Source of the DNA: Channa striata | Lineage: Eukaryota > Chordata > Actinopteri > Anabantiformes > Channidae | Length of the DNA: 64,000 nucleotides | Direction of reading: 5' to 3' | NCBI GenBank assembly: GCA_033026295.1 | Contig: CM065189.1 | Span: forward strand, 7,581,203 to 7,645,202 | Part shown: positions 28,202 to 37,636 of the stretch, one piece after another | How positions within the stretch are numbered: position 1 is the stretch's first letter | Layout: each line of letters starts with the position of its first letter | Made by a program: the position numbers and the translations under genes | Notes under the pieces: generated by a model | Database searches by the model: none | Told to the model about the DNA's origin: nothing | Seen by the model: the letters and a program-made list of their open reading frames with translations, nothing else

Positions 28202-30459
28202 CTCAATAGCTGTTACTGGCCAAACATTGGCCCAAGCACAACATTTCGACCAATGGGCGTTCTGATAATGCAGCCACCCTCTCTTCCCTATCAACTTGCT
28301 GAGACAACTGGTATGTTTGAGTTTGTGTGCGTGTACAAAAGTTCCCGCAGTCCAAAACATTTACAGCTCACTTGCCAGACTTACATTTCACTTGAATTTC
28401 TGCTACAGATAGTGTGCACCAGCTAAAATTAGCACTTCATGTAACCATCCATGAAATCTATACTCAGATAATGTTTCTATGACTTGCTACATTGGGCCTA
28501 TAGACAGCAAAGAAGACTTGAAAATGAAAGACTGACTAATAAACAATTCCTAAAAAGTGCCTTTACTGTTCTGAGTGTTGAGGATGTGTGCTAAAAACTG
28601 CAGAAAAATGAGCAGATTCACACAAATCAAGCTAACTGAGTATTCACAGTGACACATCATGTGATATTATTCACACATATAGCATTTAAGTCTATTACTC
28701 TGCAATTACTAACACCTAAAAGATTAAATTAACTCCAGGGCAGAGATATATTCAAAGCCAAATTCTCACTGCATCCAGCAGCAAAAAGCTCTCTTTAAAC
28801 CCAGCCATCTCAGCTCAGCTCAGAAATGCAAAAGGGTAAATTCTTACAAGTGCATAAATGAGGGTTTCAAGGATGGAAATGCTTTAAGCAAAAAGAGTTA
28901 CCCGGTCAATTTAGCATGACTCTTTCATGTGAACGGCCACTTGAGCCAGCTGCTATTACGTCTGTTCAACCAAAAGCAGCATCACATTTAATCATGCATA
29001 CTTTCTCGACATGCGTACGTCGCATCAACAAGGAGTTAAACTTCCATTTGTGTGAATTTCTACAAAAAGTGAGGAGATTGAGAGGGTTATGTATGAAAAT
29101 TACATTATGAGAAAAGTAATGCTCTGTAGCTGTGAGGCGATGAAATAATCAGGTTAGCTGCACTGCAGTGGATCAAACGACAGCTTTATGGGAGCTGAAA
29201 CACACTGTGGCCTTTCTTGAGGGAAAGCTTTGAGGTTCTGCTGTCACAGTGTAAGACGGTTTGCCTCCTGCAGAATAAAATGAATTGGCAGTGTAATAAG
29301 GACGAGGGAAGCCAGTGGTTTGCTGCTGTGTCCTGACTGATGTCCTCTCAAATTGCAGCGTGTAGCATTTGTGAATTTGATTGGTTTTTCAATGAAATAC
29401 ATTTTTCGAGTATTAGCATTGTAAATGCCAAATGAATAATGCCAAGCACAGCCTTTATCTGTCATGCACCAATCCCAGCTATGGACAAACTTGGATCACC
29501 ACAGTAATATTTTTATATTTCTTTTTGTGGTCTACATTATCATAACAAACCGCAAAGATGTCATTGTTCAAGTAAAGTTTGACATATTGAGGACATATCA
29601 ATAAGATACAATTAATTGCAAGTATAATATCATTTTAAGGTCTGTGCAACGAAATGAATGAAAACGTTAAATACGAAAATAGCTAAACTAAGCTTAGCTT
29701 ATGAAACAGACTGGAAACCACAGTGCAGCGTGGCTATGCCAGAACATACCACAGACATAAAGACATAATTGCCTCTTATTTAAAGTACTGGTAGCAAGGC
29801 TTTTTAATTTTATACAGACTTGTATCTTCACTGCTGATTCTCAACAAGGAAGCAAATAACTATGTTGACAAAATGTCATACTTTTGATTTAAGCATAATT
29901 TAACAACCTCTTGCACTGACACTGAATTATTTTTCTTCATTTTTTTCTCAGCTTTGCTGTGTTTTTGACAAGTTACATAAAATTGATTTTAAAAAGCCTG
30001 AACTCACCTGAGCTTCACCATTAAAACTTTGCATATAAAAGCTGTGTTCCTTTCCATTAAAAGGTTAATAAGGTAATATTCTATTCTAGCCTGTGCGTGA
30101 CACTGTGTATGAGCTCTGCCAGAGAAAATTAACATGATTTCCTGCAAAATGCAATTATTATAGATCTCTGCATGCCCTCTACCCTCACTGACATCGCTAT
30201 GAGAGAAAGAACTCCTTCAACCTTAACAGCGGAGCTCTGCACATACAGCATCCTCCACCATATGAATTACAACAGGAAAACCGATAAGAAAACTCACTCT
30301 GTCCTTCATCCTCCAGCTCTGCGCTAAAGCTTTGGAGCCCTCGATCTTTTCCAAGTGTCGTTTCTTCATGAAGGCCAGGGGAAGTTTCCAGTCATTCATG
30401 TCAGCCTCTTCTTCCTCGGCTAGGCCCACAGCCGGTGAATGAAGCAAGTCTGAGTCCAT
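10702..30459 (-). CDS. rptor: rptor: regulatory-associated protein of mTOR (Raptor), 5' part only
   Basis: Raptor is the scaffold subunit of mTORC1. It recruits TOS-motif substrates and docks the complex on Rag GTPases at the lysosome. Three coding exons are visible on the minus strand and join in phase to give residues 1-116: acidic start MDSDLLHSPAVGLAEEEEAD, then DWKLPLAFMKKRH, KIEGSKALAQSWRMKDR, MKTVSVALVLCLNVGVDPP, and DPLSMSPQKALETIGANLQK ending YENWQPR. This matches vertebrate Raptor almost residue for residue, with changes only in the acidic leader. Residues from about 55 onward begin the conserved caspase-like RNC domain. Introns in the window are 17.6 kb and 1.8 kb; intron 3 runs off the left edge. 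Vertebrate Raptor is about 1,330 residues, so over 90% of the protein lies outside. The identity rests on recognising the protein, not on a database search. Confidence 0.97.
10995..11200 (-). repeat. Fish dispersed repeat fragment (second copy)
   Basis: It shares with the 7.3 kb element the 'AACGTGCTTTACACGGC' start, the 'GTTCAAGGACACTACCAGATG' type middle, and the 'CTCTACCTCCTCCTGTGCCACAG' type end. It is diverged, and lies 200-500 bp upstream of rptor exon 3 on the plus-strand map, in intron 2. Confidence 0.5.
12165..12275 (-). repeat. SINE-like fish repeat, truncated
   Basis: In reverse it reads like the widespread fish repeat with ACCTGTCCAGGGTGT, 'CCGCCTCTTATCC' and GATAGGCTCGAG. The forward copy at 48,140-48,420 has the same block order. 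It lies about 280 bp from rptor exon 2, in intron 2. Confidence 0.65.
12552..12654 (-). CDS. rptor: rptor second coding exon (residues 55-88)
   Basis: 103 bp encoding MKTVSVALVLCLNVGVDPPD followed by VVKTSPCARLECWI, the start of the conserved RNC (caspase-like) region. The acceptor CCCCCAG precedes the ATG codon; the donor is GTGAGTG at 12,551. One base of the next Asp codon is left over (phase 1). Confidence 0.96.
12950..13165. repeat. AT-rich low-complexity tract
   Basis: It is built almost entirely of AAATAAA/TTTAATTT-type words, with no ORF or gene signal. Confidence 0.8.
13398..13523. repeat. 34-bp perfect direct repeat, two copies
   Basis: The 34 bases at 13,398-13,431 recur exactly at 13,490-13,523, 92 bp apart. 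Just upstream, shorter blocks (CAGTGATGCTG; TTAAATACAGAATCA; GTCACACCAG) are each present twice, so the whole 13,330-13,525 region looks like nested local duplications. Not coding. Confidence 0.85.
13842..13870. repeat. (TA)n microsatellite
   Basis: About 29 bp of uninterrupted TA dinucleotides. Confidence 0.95.
16165..16225. repeat. Fish dispersed repeat terminus
   Basis: GATGTACCTAATAAAGTGGA followed by CACTGAGCGTATATA matches the well-known terminal block of a common fish element (TGTACCTAATAAAGTGGCC...GTGAGTGTATATA). What may be the opposite-end block of this family occurs at 43.3 kb. Confidence 0.6.
17286..17402. mobile_element. hAT-like MITE fragment
   Basis: It starts with CAGGGTTCATACAGC and contains TTTTTCAAGCACTTTCAAGG and ATTCAAGCATTTTTAAGGAT, the hallmark words of a common fish hAT-type nonautonomous element. 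The right end is unclear. Confidence 0.55.
20930..21560 (-). pseudogene. Degenerate Tc1/mariner transposase
   Basis: Reading the minus strand from about 21,560 down and moving between frames recovers the Tc1 transposase order. SGRPKCTSPKQDNYASLLL corresponds to the family GRPRKTSPRQDRY region. LRKRLRSVGLIDRVAMTKK and PLSLSN correspond to the second helix-turn-helix and linker. An interrupted W-T-L-D-E...NKFLW...FEVFGF corresponds to WTLDEWNKVLWSDESKFEVFGS. PTLTPPLKHGGGCFGNN corresponds to PTVKHGGGSVMVWGCF. Several stops and frameshifts make it inactive, and a (TA)n tract at 21,044-21,068 is inserted between the last two blocks. The terminal inverted repeats were not resolved. Confidence 0.85.
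21044..21068. repeat. (TA)n microsatellite inside the Tc1 remnant
   Basis: About 25 bp of TA repeats splitting the decayed transposase. Confidence 0.95.
23180..23212. repeat. (TG)16 microsatellite
   Basis: Uninterrupted TG repeats in rptor intron 1. Confidence 0.95.
26430..26575 (-). repeat. Fish dispersed repeat fragment (third copy)
   Basis: A 'GTTCAAAGACACCTTGGCATG' type core is followed by GTAGCCAGGAGGAGACTGGA and a 'CCAGTGAGTCAAAGCCAC' end. It has the same order of blocks as the copies at 7.3 and 11.0 kb but is strongly diverged. Confidence 0.45.
28168..28202. repeat. (AC)17 microsatellite
   Basis: Uninterrupted AC repeats in rptor intron 1, about 2.1 kb downstream of the first coding exon. 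Confidence 0.95.
30298..30459 (-). CDS. rptor: rptor first coding exon (residues 1-54)
   Basis: 162 bp, 54 full codons, phase 0. The ATG at 30,459 is the expected Raptor start (MDSDLL; human is MESEML). An acceptor (CCCCCACAG) ends at 30,473, only 13 bp upstream of the ATG, so the exon carries a short 5' leader and at least one noncoding exon must lie upstream. The donor is GTGAGTT at 30,297-30,291, directly after MKDR. Confidence 0.96.
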
Positions 30460-31156
30460 TTTCATCAGTGCCCTGTGGGGGAGAGAACAGGTCGGTAATG
30501 GAGACTTCATTCATTTCTCTAACTTACTGTTAGATTACACGCCTTGATAATGTTTGGTCATGTGCTATATTCTCACAACAACAATGAAACTGACTCATGG
30601 GGATTCCCCTTAAAACAATACGTTGCTGCAACAGAAACATGCTGCTTTGTGATTTTTATGGAAGAAGACCGAAGATGTCTTTTCAAAAATCTTCTTGTGA
30701 TGAGGATGACAGTTGTCTGGGTTTGGTCTGGACGGAAACCAACATTTATGAAATAGGCTATGAAATCATTGTTTGCATGATTGTTTACATAACACAATGG
30801 TGCTTTCTAGGCGCAACAAATTCATCCGTAACAAAATAAAAATTACTCGGTCAGCTTATTGTGGCAATCTTTTTTTAGTTCCTCACTGAAATCGAAGTAT
30901 TGCATATTTTAGAACTACTTTTAGAACTCACACATGACCTACAGTAATCACGACCTAAAGGGCTTTTGTGCAGCTCTGATGTTGACCTACATTAATACTA
31001 CATTTAGACACCAGAATATATGTGAAAACCCAATGAACCCAATAAAGGTTCTCTTAGTTCACAGGATACTGGTTTTGAGTCATTCTTGATTCTGCTCCTG
31101 TGAATTTCCTGCTGAATCAAAACCACAACTACTGAAACTGAAACGAACAAACTCAC

Positions 31157-32065
31157 ATCTGGATTTTTCAAGTCAACATTCGGCTCAGTAAGTTTAGCTC
31201 TTGCAAGCCCTTCACAGATCTTCAGTTTACCATCCACCTCATTTTGACTTTGGCAGAGAGCAACACCTGGATGACGTCATGATGCTGGGGCTTCGGCTGG
31301 CCACGTGAGCGCAGCTGGACCCACAGGTGCGGAGCTGCTGTCAAATGCACCTGGAGTTACGTCACTACGTCCCAGCCGCCGCAGCGGATATTTAACGGAT
31401 AAAGCGGACAGCTAGCTAACAATTAGCCCGGCTAGCGCGCCCGATTTGGCGGCTCTCCGTGAAGCGGTGGCCGCGGGTCACAGCCCGAGGAGCTGCCCGG
31501 GTTTAAAGCTTTTCTCCGGGAGCCCTGCGAAACAAACCGAGCACCGAGAGACGGGAAAGACGGAGAGCAGCCGAGCACAAATGGCGCTAGTGGTGGTGGT
31601 GGTGGCGGCGAAGCGTACAGAAACACACCTCGGTGCGCTGGGAATATCAACCCGGGCCGGGAAACCTCTGCGTCCCCGAACGATGACGGAGACGGTCGCG
31701 CAGACGATCCTGGTGAGAAAGTTGTAGGGCAGCGTCCACAGCCTGTAGAGTATGTCAAAGCCGTCCAGTCCAAGCTGGACGGGAGCGTGTTTGCAGGAGA
31801 ATCCGCGGCTCCTCTCCCCACGGCTCTTCGCTATGGGAAGGGGCTGGAGACGAGGCCCATCTTCACACGGACAGTCTGCCACAGCCACACGAAGCACCGA
31901 GCACGCTTGTCGAGGACCGAGCTCGCCTGGTCCTCTTCCGCTAACCGGTGGGGCCCACACGGGCGGATTTGGCGCGGGAGTTTTCGCGAGAATGTAGCAC
32001 AATCCCGAAAATGTCTCCGTAGAGCCACTTCTTCAGCACTTCTGCAAGGGCGCAGCCATCTTGGG
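31157..32065 (-). promoter_or_regulatory. rptor: rptor CpG-rich promoter and probable noncoding 5' UTR exon
   Basis: About 31,260-32,200 is the most GC- and CpG-rich patch in the left half of the window. On the minus strand a YY1-type element (CCAAGATGGCTGC, 32,064-32,052) has the position and orientation often seen at housekeeping start sites. A good donor (GTGAGTTT, 31,156-31,149) lies about 680 bp upstream of the acceptor at 30,473. I infer a noncoding exon of about 0.9 kb from near 32,065 to 31,157. Its ends are estimates. Perfect CRE and half-CRE sites lie within it. Confidence 0.6.
31272..31279. promoter_or_regulatory. Perfect CRE palindrome TGACGTCA in rptor 5' region
   Basis: TGACGTCA is the full-consensus CREB/ATF site. 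A second site (TACGTCAC) lies at 31,358-31,365. Both fall within the CpG-rich rptor 5' region, near its 3' edge. Function is inferred from the motif only. Confidence 0.5.
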
Positions 32066-32684
32066 TTGGACCCAGAATGCACCGTTGGAGCGGCGGGGCC
32101 GTCGTGAAACGTCACCGCCTCCGGTTGGTCCCGCACCAAAATATCAACACACTCCGCCGCAGCGCTGCGAGGACGGCGGAGCTGAAACCCGCTGCGTTAA
32201 AGGAAACCGCTGAGAGCGGGGTTTCAGTGCAATGTTTAAAAATGTAAAGAATAAAGTGAAGTTTTCCGCCAACAAATGTTTGTGAAAACCCTTTAAAATG
32301 ACATTAAAAACTATTAGAATAGAATAATTTGCTGTTTTTCGTGGGTTTTTGTATTACAAATTTGACCTACATATCAGATTTATTGATTAGATTTTGTGAA
32401 ATGTTTAGATTTGTCATTTTTCTTGTTTAAAACATGTAATTTTTCCGTTTAAAAATTGAATAACAAATTATGGATTTCAGTACATAATATAATTAAACAA
32501 CCCACAGAATCACAAGAAATTTATGTAGGCAAGGCCAAAAAAAGTTTACAAACAATATAAAATGGCTGCATCTCTACAATAACATAACAAATAACAGATA
32601 ACTAACTACATAACAAATCATATTCTGCACATATTACAAAAGCATCGCTCATTGATAAGAGTCCAGGAGATAAATTGGCCTGTT

Positions 32685-32775
32685 TGCTGATGAATGATTT
32701 ACAAAGCATTCCATTGCCTTTTTATTTACATTTTACCCAGCATCTCAACTTTTTGGAAAATGGGGTTTGTATAGA
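32685..32775. mobile_element. DNA-transposon terminal fragment (Tc1-like)
   Basis: GATTTACAAAGCATTCCATT, then TTTTTATTTACATTTTACCC, then ATCTCAACTTTTTGGAAAAT and GGGGTTTGTA, matches the widespread fish/amphibian element end 'GATTTGCAAATCATTGCATTC...CCCAACTTTTTTGGAATTGGGG'. Only the end is present. Confidence 0.6.
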
Positions 32776-35120
32776 AATAACGTATGTTCTGTTAAGACTA
32801 TTTCGAAGGCTTAAAAAACAATCTGATCTAATAAGTGTTTAATATGTAAATTATTAAGTTATTTAAATTTGGCAACATAGTGGCATAAAATAACTGAGTA
32901 GATTTGAAGTGACAAAAGTTGAAGTAAAGTCATGGAATGTATCGCTGTTTTTTTCTGTACAACTGCTGCATGTCATTATGAGTACCATATGCATTGTTGG
33001 TAACAAGGTCAATATTATAACACTGATACATGCTATTTTCTGTTAATGAACCTTGGACTCATCCATTGTTTTCCCAGAATCCAAACCAATGTCCTCTCCC
33101 GCCAGATAGTTTTTGCTGACCACGCCCCCCAAAATCAGAACCATACATTGACATTATGTCTATTCTGTGAAAACAAAATAAGACAAACGTGAGTAAACAA
33201 CGGCCGCACAGCTAATAGTACATAAGTATATCATAACAAAAACATTTGAATAGATTTGTATTTGTACATCTCAGGGTTTGATATGGCACATGTTCTGACA
33301 GAAACTTATTCCTATGAAGCTGTGGAATCTGGTGGACAGCGCAGCACATAAACTTTGGCCTGAGCTATTTTATACAGGTAGAAATCCTGGCTCATCTAAC
33401 ATATCTATCTATGCAACACTGTCTGTCTTTGTTGTTCATTACTTAATAAGCCTTCGGATGGTGGGAGGTGTGGCTTGCCTTCACAGACATTAGCCATTGC
33501 CAAACAAACAATGCTTGGAAAAAATTAATTTGCAGCATGTCTTGATAGCATCAAGTCATTGACAGCACTTCGGTGGGCCCATTGGTTTTAAGAGATTAAA
33601 ATCTACTCAAAAGTTAAGACTATATTCAAAAAAAATAAAAGGCAATTATTTATTGAATGATTCAAACATTATTTAATTCCAAACTAGCTGCACTCTCCTT
33701 ATTGTGAAAAATATTATCTCACCCAGTCACAATTTTTACAGTGTAAGAGAGGTGGGGGCAGGGAGAGGGGATGTCCCCGCGACTAGAAGGCAACATCTGA
33801 CTAGATTTTACTTTCAGAACCTATGCATGATTTGACTGTCACTATGTTTCTGTGTGGAAAGTCCAAAATTAGATGAAAACAAAGAGAGAGAAACTACAAA
33901 GAGGCACAAAACAACCACAACGTCCCTCAGAGGGTTGAAAAAAATCACTTTAAAGAGACAAAAAACAACAATAATAATGGCCCCAGATGACGAAAAAGAG
34001 ATGTAAAACAACTGCAAAACAATTCAGAATAACTACAGCGATTTCAAATGACAATAAAGAGGAAAATCAAATAGTTTTGATCTGCCTCAGCCTTGGACAA
34101 CAGACTGCCTCTTGTTCTGTCTGAGACTAAAAGCTGATCATTTCACTTTCATTTTTTTACCATCACATTTGATACTGACATTGGTGTAAGTGCAGGTGTT
34201 ATAATTGTATAAATTCAAATAAATCCAATGCCAGCATCAGTCAACTCAAAGCGCTTTTGTATAGAACAGCATCAACAACATCAAAAACCAAACATGCTGT
34301 GCCACTTATATAATTTAGAATTATTGTTAGCAAAACAGAACCCGATGAACTGTTGATGGCCTGCTGAGATACTAGCTATGTCACTAAAGAGGAAGCCCAA
34401 AGGAATTATCTCCTTCATCATCATGGCCTGTTTAAACCAAAAATATCTAGGATCAACATCAAGAACATAACCACGACCAAACAACAACCCACTGACAGTC
34501 AACAACACACATCACCCGAGGAAAAAGGCCAAAATGGGTCTAACTGACACTGACGCCTGTTCACAGTATTGACGACTACTTTCATGCCACATGCCAACTG
34601 GCTTAGTCCACAGGGGTAGCTGTCACCGTTCAACTCCTCTCTGCCTCGGGCTGCAGAATCCCATCATCTCCATCACTCAATCTGCATTGTGATATCGCAC
34701 AGGTCAACCTCCCAGTCAGATGCAGAAACCTATTACTCCTCCCTCCTTCTATTACCAAGAAGACAGCGCTGTTAAACAGGAAATCAAAGCGATCATTGCA
34801 GATTAAATTGATGCATCAACCTCCCCTAAAAATCTACATCTCAGTGGAGAAAATTCCAATTTCATACAAATGCAATCTATCAGCCGGTAGTGAAGCTCTT
34901 CTCAGCTCAAACCAGAACACCGCTAAGGACTAAGGTCATGCATATCTTCACAGTCCATGAAATCCAAAAGCAATGTAAAGGCCACTGGACTCTATTCATT
35001 AGATGAACACTTAAAATTAAGTGTTTCTAGAAGAACATTGAGTGCTGAGAAAACATTACACAAAGTTCTATTCAAATCTGCTCTAATCTAACATTTTGCA
35101 GAACACACACTTGTCATCTC

Positions 35121-35126
35121 TTTATT
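35121..35126 (-). terminator. Poly(A) signal AATAAA, minus strand
   Basis: AATAAA is followed on the minus strand by a GT-rich stretch (AAGTGTGTGTTCTG), the usual arrangement around a cleavage site. It marks the 3' end of the candidate minus-strand gene. Confidence 0.45.
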
Positions 35127-35127
35127 G

Positions 35128-35230
35128 TCACCAGTCATGGAATAGCAGTATATCTGAGCAGGTGTATGGAGCTTGGCTGCATGACGTCTCCCGTCTGATG
35201 TGCTGAGTCCTGAGCCAGTTCATCCGAAAG
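35128..35230 (-). CDS. Candidate minus-strand gene, last exon
   Basis: The acceptor GATGCAG is preceded by a weak pyrimidine tract. In the frame that joins exon 2 it encodes 34 residues and stops at 35,130-35,128. An overlapping frame is also open to a TGA nine bases earlier, so the coding frame here is uncertain. Confidence 0.3.
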
Positions 35231-37403
35231 CTGCATCCAACAAAAACCAGCAGGGGAGCAGTTGTTCCAAAATCCCTCACAGTATGTGGGAGTGTTTTAA
35301 AAGTAGATTGCGCTGGGTTTAAGTCAGAGCTGTGCTCTCAGAATGGTGACGCAGTTGCAGCTAAAATAAGATGTTTTATCATAACAGAGGGTATGTGGGC
35401 TCAAATGTAAGGAATTTTGAAATTTTTGCTATTCTTAAAATGATACACTGTTCACACTGATTCATGTAGGAAACTTAAGTTACTCACTGATATTTACACC
35501 TGGAATAAAATACTTTTTCCTACCTAAAATCAGCTATTTTACCTGTAAGTGGATATTTTGTTAGCAAACCTAAATGTATATAAAATCTGGAAGGGAATTA
35601 GTGAAGGGTCTAAATAAAGTGAGTGAGCGTTAGACCTGTGTAATTATTTTAATTTAATTATTTGTGTTATTTGTTGCTGTTATGTTTTGCATTCTTTAAC
35701 ATCTATGAAGAATTAATTTTAGGATTTCTAGATCCATATTACTAACTAAAATACAGTTCATACATTTCAATAAAATTGCTGTATATTTAAAATTAATAAA
35801 ACTATATATATTGAATACAAGTCAATATACATTATACATTAAGTAGTTTATATACACATATTTATAATAAAATGGGTGTCTTTATAATAATCAGTTGTTT
35901 TTCATTTATAAGCCAATAGATAACAATGAACTAGTCCATAACAGAACATTTAAAAATGTTTGCAAAATGTTTTGTTAATATTTTACAAATTAATTCAAAT
36001 ACTTTTGTGAATACTTTAGTGAATTATGAATTTTTTATTCACAAATACTGTATAACAAATAATTTTTTCATGTTCTATTAGCGCATTATCAAGTAGGTGA
36101 GATGTTGTTATTTTAACATAAGGAGCTACGTGTAGAATTTAGTCTCCTCTTGTCTGCCATGTAACCAAGCAGAGAACAGGTATTGCAGATCTGTTTCCTT
36201 GGTATTTCACTCCCAGCAAACTTATGTACTATTATAAACTATTCCATTCTTATGTACAGTACGTTTTGCGTTTTACCTTTTCTGTTGACTTTCCTCTATT
36301 ACAATCAACTGTCCTCGTCCCCCTTTAAGTTGTTCTCTTCGTCTTCTCAATCTGTCCACTGCCACAAAACATGCCTCTCGCGCTTTTTCAAGTCCATGAG
36401 AAAACCTTGAACAAGTCATAATGAAAACAAAATGCATTAACAAGCATAAAATGACAAGATTTAGAAATACATCATATAATCCACAACACCATAGAATGTG
36501 ACTCACATGATATGTAAGAAATAGAAATGTTTTTGTTAAACTAACCTGTGGACAAATCTCATCCAGTTCACAATAGAGATTATGATTAGGCGTAAAGAGG
36601 CATTCCACTTTTAGGTAGTGAAATATCTATGAGGTGGAATGTAACTTCACACACAAAATAATTGCACATATAAAATCTGTAATACATAATCAGCAGTTTC
36701 ATTTTAACTAGAATGGGCCTTTTTCTGAACAAAATACATGTGATTGCTGAAAACCAGCTGCTAACCAGCTGCCACAGCTGCTCGCAGCCTTCGCTGCTGC
36801 GAGACTGGAAGCCCTGAACAATGTAAAAGTGAAAGCACATAAAAAAATAAACTTATTTCAACAATTGCAGTTCCACAAACGTATTCGGATTGCAGGCATT
36901 GAACACTTTAGAAATCCAAACCACCTGACTTTCATGTGTGAAACACACATGAAAGTCATCAAAGACTCCCATAGACCTCCATTAAAAAAATAAATTCATA
37001 CAAATATCCATAACAATTACTGTACATCATCTGTCTGTAAACAAAGTAATAGCACACTTTTTCCTAAACAATGTCAATAACATAAGAGTTGGAACCGTTT
37101 TTAGCTGTGAGCCTAAAAACGTACGGAAGAATCTAGATGAAGAGTGTGATTGCTTCCGGCAATTAGTTAATTATACAGTAATGAGTGTGATTGCTCACTG
37201 CATTTTTATGATATTTAATGTTACATAAGAGATGGTCAATAGACTGCTTACCATTTAACCTGGTCAATGGAATCACGCTGGCCCCAGGAAGCGCATTTCA
37301 TTCTCCTCTGAAGTATTTGAGTGTTCCGCAGCCGCTCACTCAGTTGGTTTGCAGTCTTCTTCGCCTCGACCTGTCGCCTTAGCTCGCTTGCTAACCCTGG
37401 CAT
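35128..37403 (-). CDS. Candidate three-exon gene, basic helical protein of unknown function (about 127 aa)
   Basis: I do not recognise this protein. Exon 1 (37,403-37,252) begins ATG and reads MPGLASELRRQVEAKKTANQ, then LSERLRNTQILQRRMKCASW and GQRDSIDQVK. The donor is GTAAGC at 37,251. Exon 2 (36,405-36,277) reads WFSHGLEKAREACFVAVDRL, then RRRREQLKGGRGQLIVIEES and QQK. Its acceptor is TTCAAG and its donor GTAAAA at 36,276. A proposed last exon (35,230-35,128, acceptor GATGCAG) ends in TGA two bases before an AATAAA. The three pieces sum to 384 bp and keep frame. Residues 5-40 and 52-80 look amphipathic and Arg/Glu-rich, suggesting a coiled coil. Exons 1 and 2 are well supported by composition and splice fit. 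The last exon's frame is less sure: another frame there reads LSDELAQDSAHQTGDVMQPS. The start codon faces the plus-strand candidate gene 148 bp away. Confidence 0.5.
36277..36405 (-). CDS. Candidate minus-strand gene, exon 2
   Basis: 129 bp. Joining to exon 1 restores a Trp codon (TG|G). The run of four arginines and the GLEKAREACF segment are unlike the surrounding AT-rich intron sequence. It ends in phase 2 at a GTAAAA donor. Confidence 0.5.
36927..36957. other. Perfect inverted repeat (14-bp arms, 3-nt loop)
   Basis: GACTTTCATGTGTG, loop AAA, then its exact reverse complement. It lies in the intron between exons 1 and 2 of the candidate minus-strand gene. Confidence 0.9.
37252..37403 (-). 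CDS. Candidate minus-strand gene, exon 1 (residues 1-50)
   Basis: 152 bp in a locally CpG-rich patch. It is open from the ATG, hydrophilic and helix-prone, and ends in phase 2 at a GTAAGC donor. Choosing this ATG is supported by its position at the 5' edge of the reading frame near the presumed start site. Confidence 0.55.
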
Positions 37404-37551
37404 GTTGAAGGCCCCGCTGGAAACGCTCCCAAATGATCAGAAACTGCACAAAGCGCGCGGCTGCTCCTCCAATCGGAGCCCAGCATGAAAGGCAGGACAC
37501 GCGTAACCATGACGACCGGGAGAGCGCGTAGCTGGGACAGCAGTAGGAGCC
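37404..37551. promoter_or_regulatory. Short bidirectional promoter candidate
   Basis: 148 bp separate two diverging start codons (minus 37,403; plus 37,552). The interval is CpG-rich compared with both sides and holds a CCAAT box (37,469-37,473) and several CGCG words, without a TATA box. This is the layout of CpG-type divergent promoters. Function is inferred. Confidence 0.45.
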
Positions 37552-37636
37552 ATGGCGGTGCTGGTTGGTACGGCTCGTGAGGAAACAGCTTGTGCAGGAA
37601 AGTCACGAACAACTGGCAGGAAACGGGGAGAAGAAG
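37552..37636 (+). CDS. Candidate plus-strand gene, exon A
   Basis: 85 bp from ATG to a GTGAAG donor. Ala/Gly/Lys-rich, GC-rich, in the same CpG-rich patch as the opposing start codon. Phase 1 at its end. An alternative partner is a good acceptor at 37,847-37,857 (run of T then GCAG), which would end the reading frame after 14 codons. Confidence 0.4.

Larger units (their letters stand above)
12655..30297 (-). other. rptor: rptor intron 1 of the coding region (17.6 kb)
   Basis: AT-rich intron with a Tc1-like transposase remnant, hAT-like and other repeat fragments, TA and TG/CA microsatellites, and a 34-bp internal duplication. I saw no coding exon on either strand. The 20.0-20.2 kb stretch looks like possible regulatory sequence (see findings). 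Confidence 0.8.

Noticed and set aside
23180..28202. TG/CA tracts as possible CRISPR-like or structured arrays
   Set aside because: Simple dinucleotide microsatellites in a vertebrate genome.
31004..31237. Minus-strand frame VDGKLKICEGLARAKLTEPN VDLKNPD before a GTGAGT donor
   Set aside because: It looks coding but has no in-frame ATG, and splicing to the next exon would put it out of frame with Raptor. More likely the end of the 5' UTR exon.
31478..32002. 174-codon minus-strand frame upstream of rptor
   Set aside because: It lies in the CpG-rich leader/promoter where stop codons are rare. Its frame does not join the Raptor start, and the peptide is low-complexity and Arg/Pro-rich.
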